Assembly: GCA_000231825.2 (NCBI GenBank)
Contig: JH720297.1
Location: 1,233,543 to 1,297,542 of the forward strand
DNA length: 64,000 bases
Direction of reading: 5' to 3'
From: Tetrahymena elliotti 4EA
Lineage: Eukaryota > Ciliophora > Oligohymenophorea > Hymenostomatida > Tetrahymenidae
Shown: positions 11,420 to 23,980 of the stretch, piece by piece
How the letters are laid out: every line of letters starts with the position of its first letter
How positions within the stretch are numbered: position 1 is the first letter of the stretch
Translations under genes and position numbers: made by a program
The notes under the pieces: model-generated
What the model was told of the DNA's origin: nothing
Database searches by the model: none
Seen by the model: the letters and a program-made list of their open reading frames with translations, nothing else

Positions 11420-14400
11420 TCATTAATTATATTATTATTGAGACTCTGTTTCATCTGCGAAATTGTTGTTGCTAGTTAATTCCTGTTCACTTCTAATTTC
11501 ACTCAAATTATAAGTTTAGTTTTCATTAGAGTCCTCCTTAATCTTATCAGAAACAATCTGATTTATAAGGGTTGATGTAGTCATTTTTTCATCATTTTCC
11601 TTTTATTCTTCTGTTTCTGTTTCTTTTGCTTACTTTTTCAACTTATTTTCTTACAATTTTTAATTTATGAAATTATTTATTTCTTCTTTTAGTTCTGGCA
11701 TGGGTATGAGGTCAGATTCTTGCAATTAATCTCTTGTAAATGGATCATTTTTATCATTGAGAAGATGCTTTAAAATAGTAACTCTATCTATAATTATTTC
11801 ACTCTTAGGAAGTTTCACTGGATCGGTCATAATTTGATTTAACAAAGGATCTAAATATTTTTCAGGAACCTCTGCATATAGTAAAGCCTCAGTTCTTTAT
11901 CTCTCCTCATATATCTCAATAACTTTCTATGAGAAAGATTAAAATTACTCCCAGGTACTTTCAGATAATATTTTTAAAGTTTATAGCTTAGCAACAGATT
12001 TTTTAAATGCTTCTAGATCAAAAACTCTCTCATCTTCAACAAGAGTTTAAATAAACTTATCATATTTAGAATATTGAATATATAATTTAACTATGCATAA
12101 CACTACAGTTTTTAAGTCAAAACCTAAATCCCTTTATGCTTGATCTGTCAATCTATTAATATAAACAATTTAAGACTATAAAGATATTATAAAAAATAAT
12201 TCATACTAATCAAGATGGTGATAAGTCAATATTTTCATGAATGATATGTTTATAAAATTTGTTAATTTTAGTTTGATTTCATCATTAAGAAATATGTCTT
12301 CACTATAAAGTGAGAGAGTTTCAATATTATTATAGTAAGCTGCTAAGTATTAAAAGTATTTTTTAACAGTTTACTAGCTTTATCTTGCCTCTTCTTCCTT
12401 CTAAAGATAAACAAATTAGTTTACTTAATTTCTGTTTAAAGTTTTGAAGTGAAAGTATTTGCACATCATGTTAGAAATGATGTCTAATAAGAATATTAAA
12501 TCATTAAAGTAAAGATTGGCAAATTCTAAAAACATAATTCTATTTTATTATGAAATAACCAAAAGCTAATTAGAGCAATTTGTCTTTTAATTTTCAATCA
12601 TTGATTTTTTTTAAGTTAAGTTACTCAGATTTTATTCATCTTACTTTTTCTGTTCTTGATATTCTAAAAGGTAGGTAAAGATTTTGCAAAAATGATATCT
12701 AAATATAAACTTTTCTTTTATTTAATGTTAATGATGATTTCCCTCAGTGGATTTTTCTATTTCAATAAATACTCTCAACAACCCTGGTAGCATATATTCT
12801 TTACTAACAAGTCCCTAATTGATCAAAAACGAAGGAGAAGATTATTTTTTAGAAGGATTTTTATCAAATCCAATGATCATTGAGAATATTTCAATAATTT
12901 TTTATCTGAAGTGTGGATTATTACACCATTATTTATTTCCCATCATAATTATTTAGCAGTCAATCATTTTTTAGAATTAGCTCTATTATTTTTTAAACAA
13001 ATTCAAATTATTCATATGAAATGTTGTAAAGTAAAAGTAAACATATCTTCAGAGAAAAAATAAAGAAATAAAATGATTGATAAAACTAAAAAAAGGAATA
13101 AATAAATTACTTTAAAATCTAAAATGATATCATGGAATAAGATCAAGACTAGTGAAGTATATTCATGCATGTCTTCGATAAAAAAGAAAGGTAATTAAGC
13201 ATATTTGAGGGTATACTCTGTTTTTAACTCATTTACAATACCATTTTCATCATATTCTTAATTGTTGAGATGCCAAGAGTAGAGCACTTGCAATTCAAAA
13301 AATTTGATTAGCATAGAGTTTATATATGGATCTTCAATGAGGATACCGTAAGAAAGTTTTTCTTTTTCCATAATAAGATACTCACCTATTTAGTGAACAT
13401 TATTCTATTGATAATGGCTAGCTATTGTATTATGTAAAATTTGAATTAAATTAAAAATCTTTTTCAACAAATAATAAATACCTTTATGAAGATTGTCTAG
13501 GAATTATTTTATAGATTTAAATAGAGGGAGATTTAAGTGAATAGCTGCAATTACAAAGCGGTATATATGAGAATTAAATTGCATGTTTTTATCTTCTTAG
13601 ATAGTTTTATTATCCTCAAAATTTGATTGTTTTTATTCTTCCTATTAATTATGCTACTTTTCTTTATCATCAACTTATTTTGTTTAATTTTATTAATTCA
13701 TATTTTTTATTTGCTCTTAATCGATTGTTTGAATGCGATCAAAAAGCTTGTAGAAACCAGTGGGTTAAGTGATGATATTTAAATCAAGATTGCTAATAAC
13801 TTTATTTATTTTTTAGTAATTCTATGTCAAAGATTGGGTAAAATGAAGCAAAATTCTCAAAAAATTATACAAAAACCCAGGTTTTGAACAATGTTCATGC
13901 TAGTGATAAGTCTTAAGAATACCTTTATTCATATCTAATATTTTTTCTATCCAAAATATGAGTCTGTCTTTTCTTTTTTTAGCAATAAAGTTCAGCAATT
14001 AATAAAAGAGTTGATGGAATTCATTTATTCTTTTTCTTATACTTTTGATATCTTCTTAGATTTTGTTTTTTATGTCCTAATTAGGTCTCAAACTATAATA
14101 CTTGAATATATCTATCCACTATTTCCACTCATCTGGGAAAGTAGTAAGGGAAAGCATGAGTCCAAATATTGTATTTCCTTCTAAATATAGACCATATTTT
14201 AAGTTTTCAGAATAGAAAAAAGGAGAACTGTTTAAAAAATAATCAAGGATATAATCTTTTGTAAATAGCTATTTCAATCTATCTATTGAATTAGAGAATG
14301 GTTCCATATTTTCAATACTTCCCTTTTCTCTGATATAATTATATATACGCTTGAACACTGAATTCATTATATTATCAAATTCATCATGTCTACTGAGTCT

Positions 14401-15147
14401 ATCCATAACTTCATTAAAAGTGATTACTCCATATCTATTAAAATTATTGTAAAAAGCATCTAATAATTTGTTGCTAGTATCAAAAATATTGCTATGCTTC
14501 TCATCTTGAATATCCTATAAATCGAAAGATTCAAATTAAGTCAATAAAGTAATCAAATAATTAAAGCATGTTTCTATAATTTCATCATAATCATCTCCGG
14601 TGATTAAAGATTGTGATTGCTAAACTTTTTTTGCACTATCAGTTTATGCAAAATTATTTTTTTACTCAATCAAACTTTTGTTGTAAGCACATTTTTTAAT
14701 GACAGTGAATAAATACTTCACTCTTTCTTCATGATTCTAGAAAAAGATACCTAATTTACTTTGCAAAACTTCATAAATCACAAAGTCTTACACATTTTAT
14801 TTGCTTAAAAGAGGTTTCTTAAGTTTTGGATCAATAAGATCATTTTCTATTTCCTTAAGTGAAAAAAAGGGATTTCCCTATTCTTCTACAATAGAAACTT
14901 GCAAAATTTGCTCCAAAATATGACTTATTTGCTCTTCAGAACATAGACTTTCAAATTCAAATTTTTTTTATTTTTAGGGTGACTGATAACCCTAATCAAA
15001 TTGCTATCTTTCAAGCATTGCTAGTCTTTCTCTTCTTTATAAATCCTATTATCTTTAACGTTAAACATCTTCTATGTCCTCAAATTCTGGCAAATCATTG
15101 CTGCTTTTAATCTCAAGATTTGAAGAGCTAGAGGTTGAATTTCCCAT
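11420..15147 (-). CDS. UFD2: Ubiquitin conjugation factor E4 (UFD2/UBE4-like, U-box)
   Basis: Exons on the minus strand are 15147-13111 and 12982-11420. The intron is 12983-13110 (GTAATT...ATAATAG), giving 1199 aa, close to UBE4B (about 1300) and longer than yeast Ufd2 (961). The UFD2 core is recognisable: LSLTTFPDEW, a block around NEFHQLFYQLLNFIAKK, and PHFRQKIIEIFSMI after the intron. The C-terminal U-box reads VPEKYLDPLLNQIMTDPVKL, then IIIDRVTILKHLLND and DPFTRDQL (about 11700-11870). U-box E4 enzymes extend ubiquitin chains on substrates already marked by E3s, together with Cdc48/p97. The protein starts MGNSTSSSS, and MGN followed by S is compatible with N-myristoylation, which is not typical of the family. 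The acidic, Gln-rich tail ends at TGA 11420-11422. Start: ATG at 15147, the first Met before the conserved region. Confidence 0.92.
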
Positions 15148-15863
15148 TTTATTTAACTTCTATCTTTTGATAATGACTTCTTTTTTATATTGCTAATAAC
15201 CTAATCTTTTAAAATTAAATAAAATTATTATTATCAAAATCCTTTTTTCGCGAAAATTTTAATAATTTTTCTTCTTTTGTTCTATTTTTCTTTGATAAGC
15301 TCTTACTTTTTAAATAAAAAAAGAAGAAATTTTATTCATCAAAAACTGAATTAAGTAATAACGAAATTTTTAATGATAATAATCATTTTTTATCATTAAC
15401 AAAATGATGAAATTTCAATATTTTTGTTCATATATTTCTTTTACATTTTAATGTATTTACTTATTTTATTATCTCAACATAAATAAAACAAATATTCACT
15501 TTAAATCAATAATTTAATAAAAGAAAATATTTAAATTTGCTTTTTAAAACTACAATTATTTATAACAAAAGCTTACTGCTTACTAATAAAAATGAGAATT
15601 TTTCTATTTTATGTATTTTGCTCAAAATATACTATGTTTCAAAAATTTAAAATATGAAATGTATTCATATCTATTATTGTAATTTAAAATATGAAATTTT
15701 ACTTACCTTACTTACTTTTACTTAGAATTATGGTAAATTTAATTTTACTCTATAAAATTCTTTAATTTCTCAAATAAAAATACTATTTAAATAAATATTT
15801 TAGTGTGATTTATTTGAAAATTTATGGCAATTAATAATATATTTATTTTTTACAATCAATCAA
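15148..15863. other. Intergenic, no feature seen
   Basis: AT-rich spacer between the start of the E4 gene and the 3' end of the next minus-strand gene. It should contain the E4 promoter. I found no repeat or gene in it. Confidence 0.55.
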
Positions 15864-18188
15864 TCAACTTGTTTGACTTTATACTGATTCAATATTTAGA
15901 TTTTCAGAATTAAATTCAATAAGCCTTTTATCAATTTATGAAATCTTTTGTTTTTAAAGTAAATTTTGAAGAGCTTACAAATTTTCTAACTATAACTTTT
16001 CTTCATCAGTATTTTTTGTATTTGACTTAAGTTTGTGTTCTTTTGTAAATTAATAAATGCTATTAATAAGGACTGTGCTTTCTTAAAAGGTGGTTTTGAT
16101 AGTATTATTTTGACTCTTCAAATTTAATTTTTTATTTGATTAAAGAATAGGTTTTGATATGTTATTAAATAGTTTAAGCTAGTCTTCATTAAAAATAACA
16201 GATTTCAATTTATCAATTTCTTATAATTTATTAATTATATAAATGATGTCTAGTTGCTTTTAAATTGATTTGATACCATATTTCATTTTATCTGCATTAT
16301 GATTAATAAGTTTTTTATTGCAAAATATTAAAGCCAAGTAATCTTTGAAGCTGAATTCAAACTTATTCTTTTTTTTTACATTTTTTGTTTTTGGTATTTC
16401 AAAATTTTCTTGATTGACTGAATTTTGTGCATTTTCTTACTACAAATCATTTTCTGTATATTCTTCTTCATCAATATAATTTTCTTTCCTACTAAAATTA
16501 TTCTACTGAGATTATTATTACTCAGATCTTGAAGATATCTATTAAAATAAACACTCTTAATTATTGCTAATTTTCTTATCTTTATTAGAAGGGGAGTATA
16601 ATATAAAATTGAAAGTATCAACATCTTTTTTAAGTTTAGTTTTAGGAGAAAATATTGGTTTATTTGGATGATCCTCAAAATTTTATTAATTGCTTAATTT
16701 TTATTTTGCTATTCGAGATTACAATGTTTTAAATTCTTATTCAGCGACAATCTCATTTCCATTGATAGATAATTATTTTTAGCTTGCCATTTCATCATTA
16801 TCAAATGATATTTTTCTTAGTTAGGTTCTTGGGGGAAATATTTTTGGGTATTCAGTAGAATTTTATCTGTAACTTGAAAATCGTTTGCTTTATCTATATT
16901 TAATTTATTAAAATTCTTAATCTGATATTTACTTTAATTTCTTAGGTGAAACTTCCTTGTGAGAAACTGAAGGATTTATTGAGAATTGCTATTCATCTTC
17001 ATCTTCTCCATAATTATTATTACATTTTTTGCCTTCAGTAAAATACTTATTTTAATTTAATTTTTATTTAATTTGATTAACTATCTTAGCTTAATTTCTT
17101 GATATCGTTTTTGGTTAATCATTTTCAAATAAATTCTCTCCAAGATCCTAAAACATTTATATATTTATAACTGGATTTGCAATCAATGATAGTCCAAACG
17201 TTACTAATTTTAATAGCCCAATAATTTGAGGTACAATATCTTATATCTTTTAATACCTTCTTAATACTAAATTTTCTTTTTATTTTTGAATTCTTAGTAA
17301 AATTCTTACAATCGTTTACTCATCTCCAAAGAAAGTTGTTTCTTGATAATTTGTAAAAACAAAGGTATGATGTTCAACTACATCATTAAAAATTAAACCA
17401 ATATCATCTTATAAATATTCATTAGTAAAAAATACCTAAAACTCTTTAGGAAAACTAGAAGACGTAGAAGTATATAAATTCATTCCTTAATGCTAAAATG
17501 GTATTTTATAGTTACTTGGATCTACTAAGACATTTGTCAGATAAAAGCTTAGATATGTTTATGAAAGCTCTTAATTTATTATTTCTTTAGGTTTACATAC
17601 AACATTGCTTGTTCCATTCTAACATTTTTCAATATAGACATAAACTTAAGCAAATTTTTCAGAGTCATAATCTCCCTCCATATAAATATTTTAATTTTAA
17701 CTAAAACAATACATGAGACTCACATCAAGATTATTAAAATAATTATACATATCAGGAATTCCTACATCACTCATATCACATACTTTCATGGTTAAATTAT
17801 ATGGAGTTAATTTGATAGCTGGTTCTCCAGTTTGATTGTTTATAAAACTCTATTTAATTATTTATACAGCCCGAAAAGTGAATAGAGTTGGATCAAGATA
17901 GAATGTAGAGTTAACATTGTTTAGTCCAAACATAAATATTATATTGTCATTTGTTATATTTATTCTTTTACCCTATTAGACATACCTCTCAGAGCTAATT
18001 ACTTAAGGGTTTGTTTTATTAACAAGCTAACTTCCAAAAAAATAACACAACACTGCACAAAAACCCCAAACAAACATTGTAATTACTCCTCCAAAAATGG
18101 TTTTATATATCTGCTTTTTCCTGTAGTAAATACTTATACTTCGCCCAAAGCTATCAATGTTTAGCAAAAATTTTGAAACTTTTTTCAT
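15864..18188 (-). CDS. Large transmembrane protein of a ciliate-expanded family
   Basis: A single uninterrupted frame of 774 aa runs from ATG 18188 to TGA 15864-15866. The N-terminus reads MKKVSKFLLNIDSFGRSISI, then a first membrane segment TIFGGVITMFVWGFCAVLCYFFG. A ~300-residue, probably extracytoplasmic region with several NxS/T sites follows. A second membrane segment is RRYQKIQDIVPQIIGLLKLV plus TFGLSLIAN. The rest is a polar cytoplasmic tail with Q/N/S-rich stretches and a conserved-looking block KFEFSFKDYLALIFCNK (about 16330) and DIIYIINKLQEIDKLK. I know this arrangement (two membrane segments, GG after the first basic block, late FKDY block) from many uncharacterised ciliate transmembrane proteins. 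No function is established, and none is claimed. Confidence 0.8.
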
Positions 18189-19533
18189 TTTTATTTTGTT
18201 TTTCTTCTACTTTTTTTTTGTTATTTTTTGGTTTAATTATTTAGTGTGAAGAATCTAAGACCTCTCTTTAAATTATCACAAAATATACTAAAAATAGCTT
18301 GAGTAATTAATATTAAATGATTGAAATTGTAATTTTCATTAAAAGATTTATCTTACATTTTATTGCTTATCAATTAAGCAAAATAATTTAATTTTTATGT
18401 GTCAAGATCTCTAATTACTGTTCTCTTCAATATGAATAATTTATTTTAAATTAAAAAGAAACTTAAAACTTATTATTCTTAATTTACTAAGAAATTAAAG
18501 TCTATTAATTTTAGAAGCGTTTATCTCTCCAAAAAAAACAATAAAAATCCTATTTAATTAAAAATTTTCAGACAAGTCTTTTCCAATTTTAAAGAAAAGA
18601 AATGAGTTTAATTTAAAAAGATTTTATAAAAATCTTAATCTATTTGAATTCTATACCCAATTTACATAAAGAGAGGTTTTTTAATAAATAATATTTAAAA
18701 TATTAACTCTAATAATTTTAAAAATAAATTGAAACAATAAAATTTATTTTAAAAAAACCTTATCTTCTTTATTTTATATTTAATTGAATAAAATGATTGT
18801 TTTCCAAAATATAAAAATATGGTATGATTATAATCAATAATAAAAATATGATATATTAACAGCCTCTTAATTTTTCAATTTTTGATAAAAATTTACCTTT
18901 TTAATTCACGTTTAAAAATAAAGTTTCTTTCAAATTAATTCATTTGAGAATTATTTTTACCAAAAAAGTAAATCAAATGCCATAAATCCTCATTAATTCT
19001 CACCAACCCCTCCCCAAACTCATAGAGGACTAAATGGTGATCATCAAAATTTTTAAAAAAATTATAATATTTTGGTGATAATTAATGTCAAAAAATGTTT
19101 GATGTAAAATAATTTTTAAGATGATAAATTGAAAAAAAAATTACACTTACCTCATTAATTTTCACCAAATCCATTTTAATTGGTATTGGTGATATTTAAT
19201 TTATTTAAAAATATTCAGAAAATATGGTGATAATTTATGCTGGTGAGAATTTAGATTTTAATTGATTAACTTTAAAAAATATCCAATCCTATTCATTTTG
19301 ATTTTTGTAATTTGTTTGTTTACTCATACAAAATTAACAAGCTAACACATTATTTATGTATTTGAATTTTTTTGAAAGATTTAGACTTTTAATTATTTTT
19401 ATGGAAATATAATTCTTTACAAAGAGATAAAAATAAAGAAATAGGAAAAATATTTTAATTTTTTTGTTTGAAAGAGTTCAATTTTTAATTCTGTATAAAA
19501 TTAATTTGACAGAATTAAAGATGTTTAAATAAA
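18189..19533. other. Intergenic region with palindromic element
   Basis: No gene is seen. The notable content is the TCACCA/TGGTGA inverted-repeat element at 18991-19254, listed separately. The rest is AT-rich. Confidence 0.6.
18991..19254. repeat. Two successive imperfect inverted repeats with TCACCAA/TTGGTGA arms
   Basis: The arm at 18991-19006 (CATTAATTCTCACCAA) pairs with 19072-19087 at 15 of 16 positions. A second copy of the left arm at 19153-19168 (CATTAATTTTCACCAA) pairs less perfectly with 19185-19200 and with 19224-19239. A further TGGTGAGAATT follows at 19241. The element therefore seems to be a duplicated palindrome, with loops of about 55-65 bases. It could be a decayed MITE or a structured transcript. 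I see no coding frame. Confidence 0.6.
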
Positions 19534-22071
19534 TCAAACTTTTAGAATGTTTTTATAGTACTAGTTGTTTCTTGAATTAGTCAATAATGAAGAAGCTGAT
19601 AAACTTCTTTGCTTGTTTTATATGTTTTCATAAGAGATTATGTTTCTAGATTCATCATCATTATACATTGAGATTCTTGTACTCTTTATTTAAAGTTTAA
19701 AAATTAGCTTTTATTAATTAAATGAATTTAATTTACAAATTAATTGATGGAATATCCATTGAAGGTTCTTAAGTCTGTTGATTACTTAGTTAAGAATTTA
19801 CGTTCTCTATACAAGCGAGCTTTTTTAATGTTTAATTTTTAAATAACTTCTCATTGCAAAAGCAATTTTACCTTTATACAAGATTTTTTTACCCTCATCA
19901 ATGTCTGATTAAATAGGTTGATGAGAGAATTCAAGTTATTAGAGATTGAATTTTTCAACAATTAAATCATAGATATCAAAAAAATTAAATAGAGTAAAAA
20001 TGATAAGAACAACTGGGAAGAATACTGCAGAAAATGATCCAAAGACACTTGTATCAAATTTTCCTATAACTTATTCACAACTAGTATTTTATATTCTCAT
20101 CATTTAAAGGAAATTGTAACATAATGGTGCACTCACTCTTGAAAAATTGCTAATTAAACATTTATTTGAAATTAGAATGAAATTATTTTTATTTATATTT
20201 TGTTTACATAGAGCCAAAAAGAAGAGAAGGTGCATCAGTATTATGGTGTTTGAAAAAACAATAGAATCCAGAAAATTGAATGTGGAAAAGACCATAGTAG
20301 GCACAAAAAGAAATATATAAAAGAGGGATCAGAATGAGGATTTATGTTTTAAAGTATTCATCACTTTAACTAAATACCTTGAAGAGACTGATATCTAAAT
20401 CCAAGAACATAGATAACTCTCCATAAATAATTATAAGACTAAAAATGCCACAGATAATTCCAAGCACTAACTTTAAATTGGACTTAATCTAGTTTTCATC
20501 CAAATTAAAAAACATTTTTAAATGGAAAATTAATAAAAAAATGATTTACTTTTACATACCAAAACCATTAAATTTTATCAATAATATCTCCAACATATCC
20601 ACTTCTTTCAATCCAGAACGTGCTTCTAATTTTATAATGAATTGAAAACTAATTTTCAAGTATATCTTCAACTAAGAAGGCATTATCAAGAAGAATCTAC
20701 CACTTAGTTTCTGCTCTTAAATAGTCTGTTATGCTTTTTTTAACTTATCTATTTAATGAAACTATCTTATTCATGTTAATGTCAGTAAGGTCTTTGCTTA
20801 AATCTTCTAAATTAGTATATCTCAAGTCTTTAATCACATCATTCATTATTTGAGGATTTACCTATTTTCGATTCATCAAATTAAAACGATTTATTTATGA
20901 AAGAATAAATTACTTCTTCTAAAATTTTAGTGCAAAATTGTCCTACATGCTTATCTGAATATTATTCTCTCATTAAATATACTATCTTAATTAATTTTTC
21001 CATTTAAAACTTAGCATTGACTTTAGTCTACTCTGATTTCTTTGCTACCCCTTAATAGTACCTAAGATTTCAAAAAGAGTAAGTTAAATATTACATTAAA
21101 TTAGTTCTATTAAAAAATGCTATTTCTTTTTTATAATATTAATTTTTACTTTAAATTCAATTCCTGAGTTCTTTCATTAATATATTTCTTAGGTATGGCC
21201 ACTAATCCATATCCCATCAATAAAATAACTAAAAAGGTACCACTGTTACAATTATTAAAAATTATTTTTTATTCCAAAGTTGTAAAGTAATATTTATTAT
21301 TATGAAACAAAGAAAATCTAATTCAAAATTTACAAGCAATTTGAAAGTCCAGCAAAAAACTCCATCATAGCTGACCTATTTATATAACGAAAAAGAATTA
21401 ATCACATTTAATACCAATTAAATTGAATACATTGTCATTTTGCCATAGTAAGAAAGGTATATCATAAATAATCCACCAAGTAGAACAAATATTCCATACA
21501 ATAATGCGTTATTATAAAGAGATCTTTTTAATTTATCTTTTACTGTAAATTCTCCCGCATCTTCAAATTCCTATAATATCGGCAAGACAAACCTATTTTA
21601 ATATTGAATTAATTGGATACTTTTATATAGAAATAGTTACCATATCAGTAAGAAATTAATCCAATAAATAACTGTCCATGTTAACTCAATGTATTTAATT
21701 TCATATGTATCTAAGAGTTTTGGGTCTAAAACATGTTTCTTTAACGAAATATTATGCTAAGTCTATTAGGTTATGAAATAAATTGATCAGCTTAAGTTAA
21801 TTATGATGCTTAATTTTATGTTTTTTATTAAATTTGTAGCTATTTTGCTTTCATTTTTTTGAAAAGTTTAAGTATTTAAAAATGTCTCTAAAAACGATTT
21901 TACATAATATATATCAAGAGGGAGAACAAATACAAAGCCAAATGAAATGACCCATGATATATAGGTAACTATTTTAACATAAGAGGGTGCTTTCTTAGAA
22001 CTATATTCGTAAACTAAATATGCTATAAAAATCAAGTATATTATGCACTCAACTACACTAAATAACCTCAT
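19534..22071 (-). CDS. LMBR1-domain membrane protein, LMBRD2-like
   Basis: ATG is at 22071 and TGA at 19534-19536, with several introns. The N-terminus has membrane segments and VTYISWVISFGFVFVLPLD. A 141-base intron (21763-21903) contains an in-frame TGA and joins LDIYY to TQHNIS. LMBRD2-like blocks follow: ELTWTVIYWINFLLIW, DAGEFTVKDKLKRSLY, GYGLVAIPKKY, a coiled segment ending AETKWQILLDNAFLVEDI (about 20660-20720), QWFWYIKSNLKLVLG across an intron, FKHHNTDAPSLLFGS, then VSAPLCYNFL and IYDLIVEKF. The order matches animal LMBRD2 (about 700 aa), including the conserved PLCLNF-type motif. Animal LMBRD2 is a multi-pass membrane protein linked to GPCR signalling; the role here is unknown. The small middle exons near 21000-21300 are approximate. 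Confidence 0.82.
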
Positions 22072-22146
22072 TATTGTGCTTGCTAAATAAGTAAATAATA
22101 ACTCTTTTAATTCCCTTTAAATATTTTTTTTCTTTTTTTTTAAATA

Positions 22147-22620
22147 ATGAAAAAATATCACCAATCTTTTTTTTCAAAAAATTAGATCATAATTTATATC
22201 TTAGCCTGTCTTTCTTCTATTTTCTTTTTTTTACTTCATAAAATGCACAATTCACACTGGATTGTTAACTAATATGTGTACTCTTTTAGTTGATTCAGAA
22301 TTTAATCGTAAAGTAAAAGATAAATCTTAACAGTTTTCAACTCATTTTTTTATAATGTATGAGCTGTTTATGATTCCCGAATATTATTCTCCATACTCTT
22401 TTTTTACTTTAAAGGTGGGAACTTATAATTTTAAAATTAAAATTTAACTCAAGTCAAAGCAGAAATTACGTTTTCAATTATATTTACTAAAGATATTAAT
22501 AATAAATATAGATTACATAATAGAATAATATAAAATGAAAGTTCATAGTATTAAATGTAACTATTATCCTCATAAATTAATAAAAAAAGATTTATAGAAT
22601 AAATTTTTTTGAACTAAATT
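22147..22620 (+). CDS. Possible unrecognised gene with an N-terminal membrane anchor
   Basis: From ATG 22147 the frame reads MKKYHQSFFSKNQ, then a hydrophobic stretch IIIYILACLSSIFFFLL, and stops at TGA near 22293. An overlapping frame stays open from about 22230 to about 22620 and looks protein-like (for example FIMYELFMIPEYYSPYSFF). A small spliced or frameshifted gene, divergent from the LMBRD2-like gene, is possible. Open frames of this length also arise by chance at this AT content. Confidence 0.22.
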
Positions 22621-23275
22621 TAATATCCAATAATAATTGATTGGTAAGTAAAAGACATATCTTGAAGAAAAAAAAATCAAAAACGCATTTCTAATTTTGA
22701 AATATTTAATTTAGAAAGATTCAAATTCAATCTCAAAAATTAAAGCACTTACTGAGTATTATTAGAAATAAAACAACTATATTCTTTTTAATTCTAATAA
22801 CAATTAATTAGTTAACTAATCAATTTAAAAAATTTTTAGAAATACTCTCAAAATAAAGACTAAAAATTTTGAGTTTAATGGCTCATAAGTTTGTTGTAAT
22901 TTTTGGTCGAATTTAGTTATTTTTCTATTTCTTTTTAAAATATGAAAATTAAGTTAAAGTTATTGATGTTTTTACTTTTCTCTTCGGAAAATTCATCAAT
23001 AGAAATAAGTAAAATATTTTATCAATAAAGCATTTATTAAATTATTAATTCAGATGAAAAATTTAAATTTTGAGTAAGCATTTCTTTCTTTATTGAATAT
23101 TTTTGATCAAAGTAAGCATACTTCAATTTATCATAAATAAGAATTTTAAATATGTTTTAAGATAAATAAACTTAAAGAATAACTCTTGGAAATAGATAGA
23201 TAAATAGAGGTAATATACCTTCTAACTTAGTTAGTTTTTTAATATTTAACAAAGATAGATAAATAAATTAATAAA
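22621..23275. other. Intergenic, no feature seen
   Basis: AT-rich spacer downstream of the DOMON gene. No gene, repeat or RNA structure was recognised. Confidence 0.5.
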
Positions 23276-23980
23276 TCACATAATAAGATAGAAAATGATA
23301 GTCATAATAATAGTAAAGACTGCAGTTAAGTTGCTGCTTGCACCATCTTAATCACCGAGTTATTCATCACTATATTTAATATCTTCATATTCCCAAAAGA
23401 ATTTATGCTTTTGAGTGAATGTCATTTCTGTACCAATAGCAAAAAGAGTGTCATATCTTTTACCATTTATTAATTAGTAATCTTTAGTATCAGATGTTGT
23501 AAGAGGTCTTTATACTGTAACATCCCATGCTCCATTGCTGAAACCACCTGAAACATAATCCCAATTTTAAGTACCTCCTTGAGCAATATCCAAAACGGGA
23601 GCAACACCTCTAACAGTAGAGAATCTTTTTAATAATGAAAAATATTATTACTTTAAAATTCAACATTTTGCTTCTTTTATTTTTTACCTATCTTCAACTT
23701 TTAACTTTCCATCATCTCTTAATACAACCATGTCAGAGTTTATCATAGAATCTCCAAAACCTGTTAAAATATTCCATGCTAAATAAGAAATTAATAATTT
23801 TACAAATAATATCTTACCAAATGCTACCCAACCATTATTGTTAGCTTTGATTTAGACCTACAACATATTGTTTGTAATTGTGTAAGTGACAGTATGAGGT
23901 CCAAAAAGAATATTGTTAGGAGATCCAGCAAGAGAGGCTACAACTAAAAGGCCTAAAATACAGAGAATTTATTTAATCAT
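23276..23980 (-). CDS. Small secreted or GPI-anchored DOMON-domain protein
   Basis: Exons on the minus strand are 23980-23818, 23760-23688 and 23624-23276 (introns 57 and 63 bases), in frame, 194 aa. MIKQILCILGLLVVASLAG is a signal peptide. The mature part is one DOMON domain: VTYTITNNMLQVQIKANNNG, then WVAFGFGDSMINSDMVVL joined across the first intron, a QRPLTTSDTKDYQL segment, LFAIGTEMTF and a late His (TQKHKFFW). A hydrophobic C-terminus (LTAVFTIIMTIIFYLIM) suggests a GPI signal or a single membrane segment. DOMON domains bind haem or sugars in other proteins. Met in FGDSM and the late His resemble the haem-ligand positions of cytochrome-type DOMONs, but the ligand is inferred. There is no partner domain (no b561, no monooxygenase). 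Confidence 0.85.

Noticed and set aside
16376..16678. Overlapping 100-codon minus-strand frame inside the ciliate transmembrane gene
   Set aside because: It is an alternative frame of the tail. The main frame is continuous over 774 codons and carries the family blocks.
20104..20304. Separate small minus-strand protein
   Set aside because: It spans an intron and exon of the LMBRD2-like gene in partly wrong frame. The spliced gene explains it.
21760..21800. In-frame TGA in the LMBRD2-like gene as a possible selenocysteine or readthrough site
   Set aside because: The TGA lies in a GT...AG intron whose removal gives the expected family sequence (LDIYY|TQHNIS). No recoding is needed.
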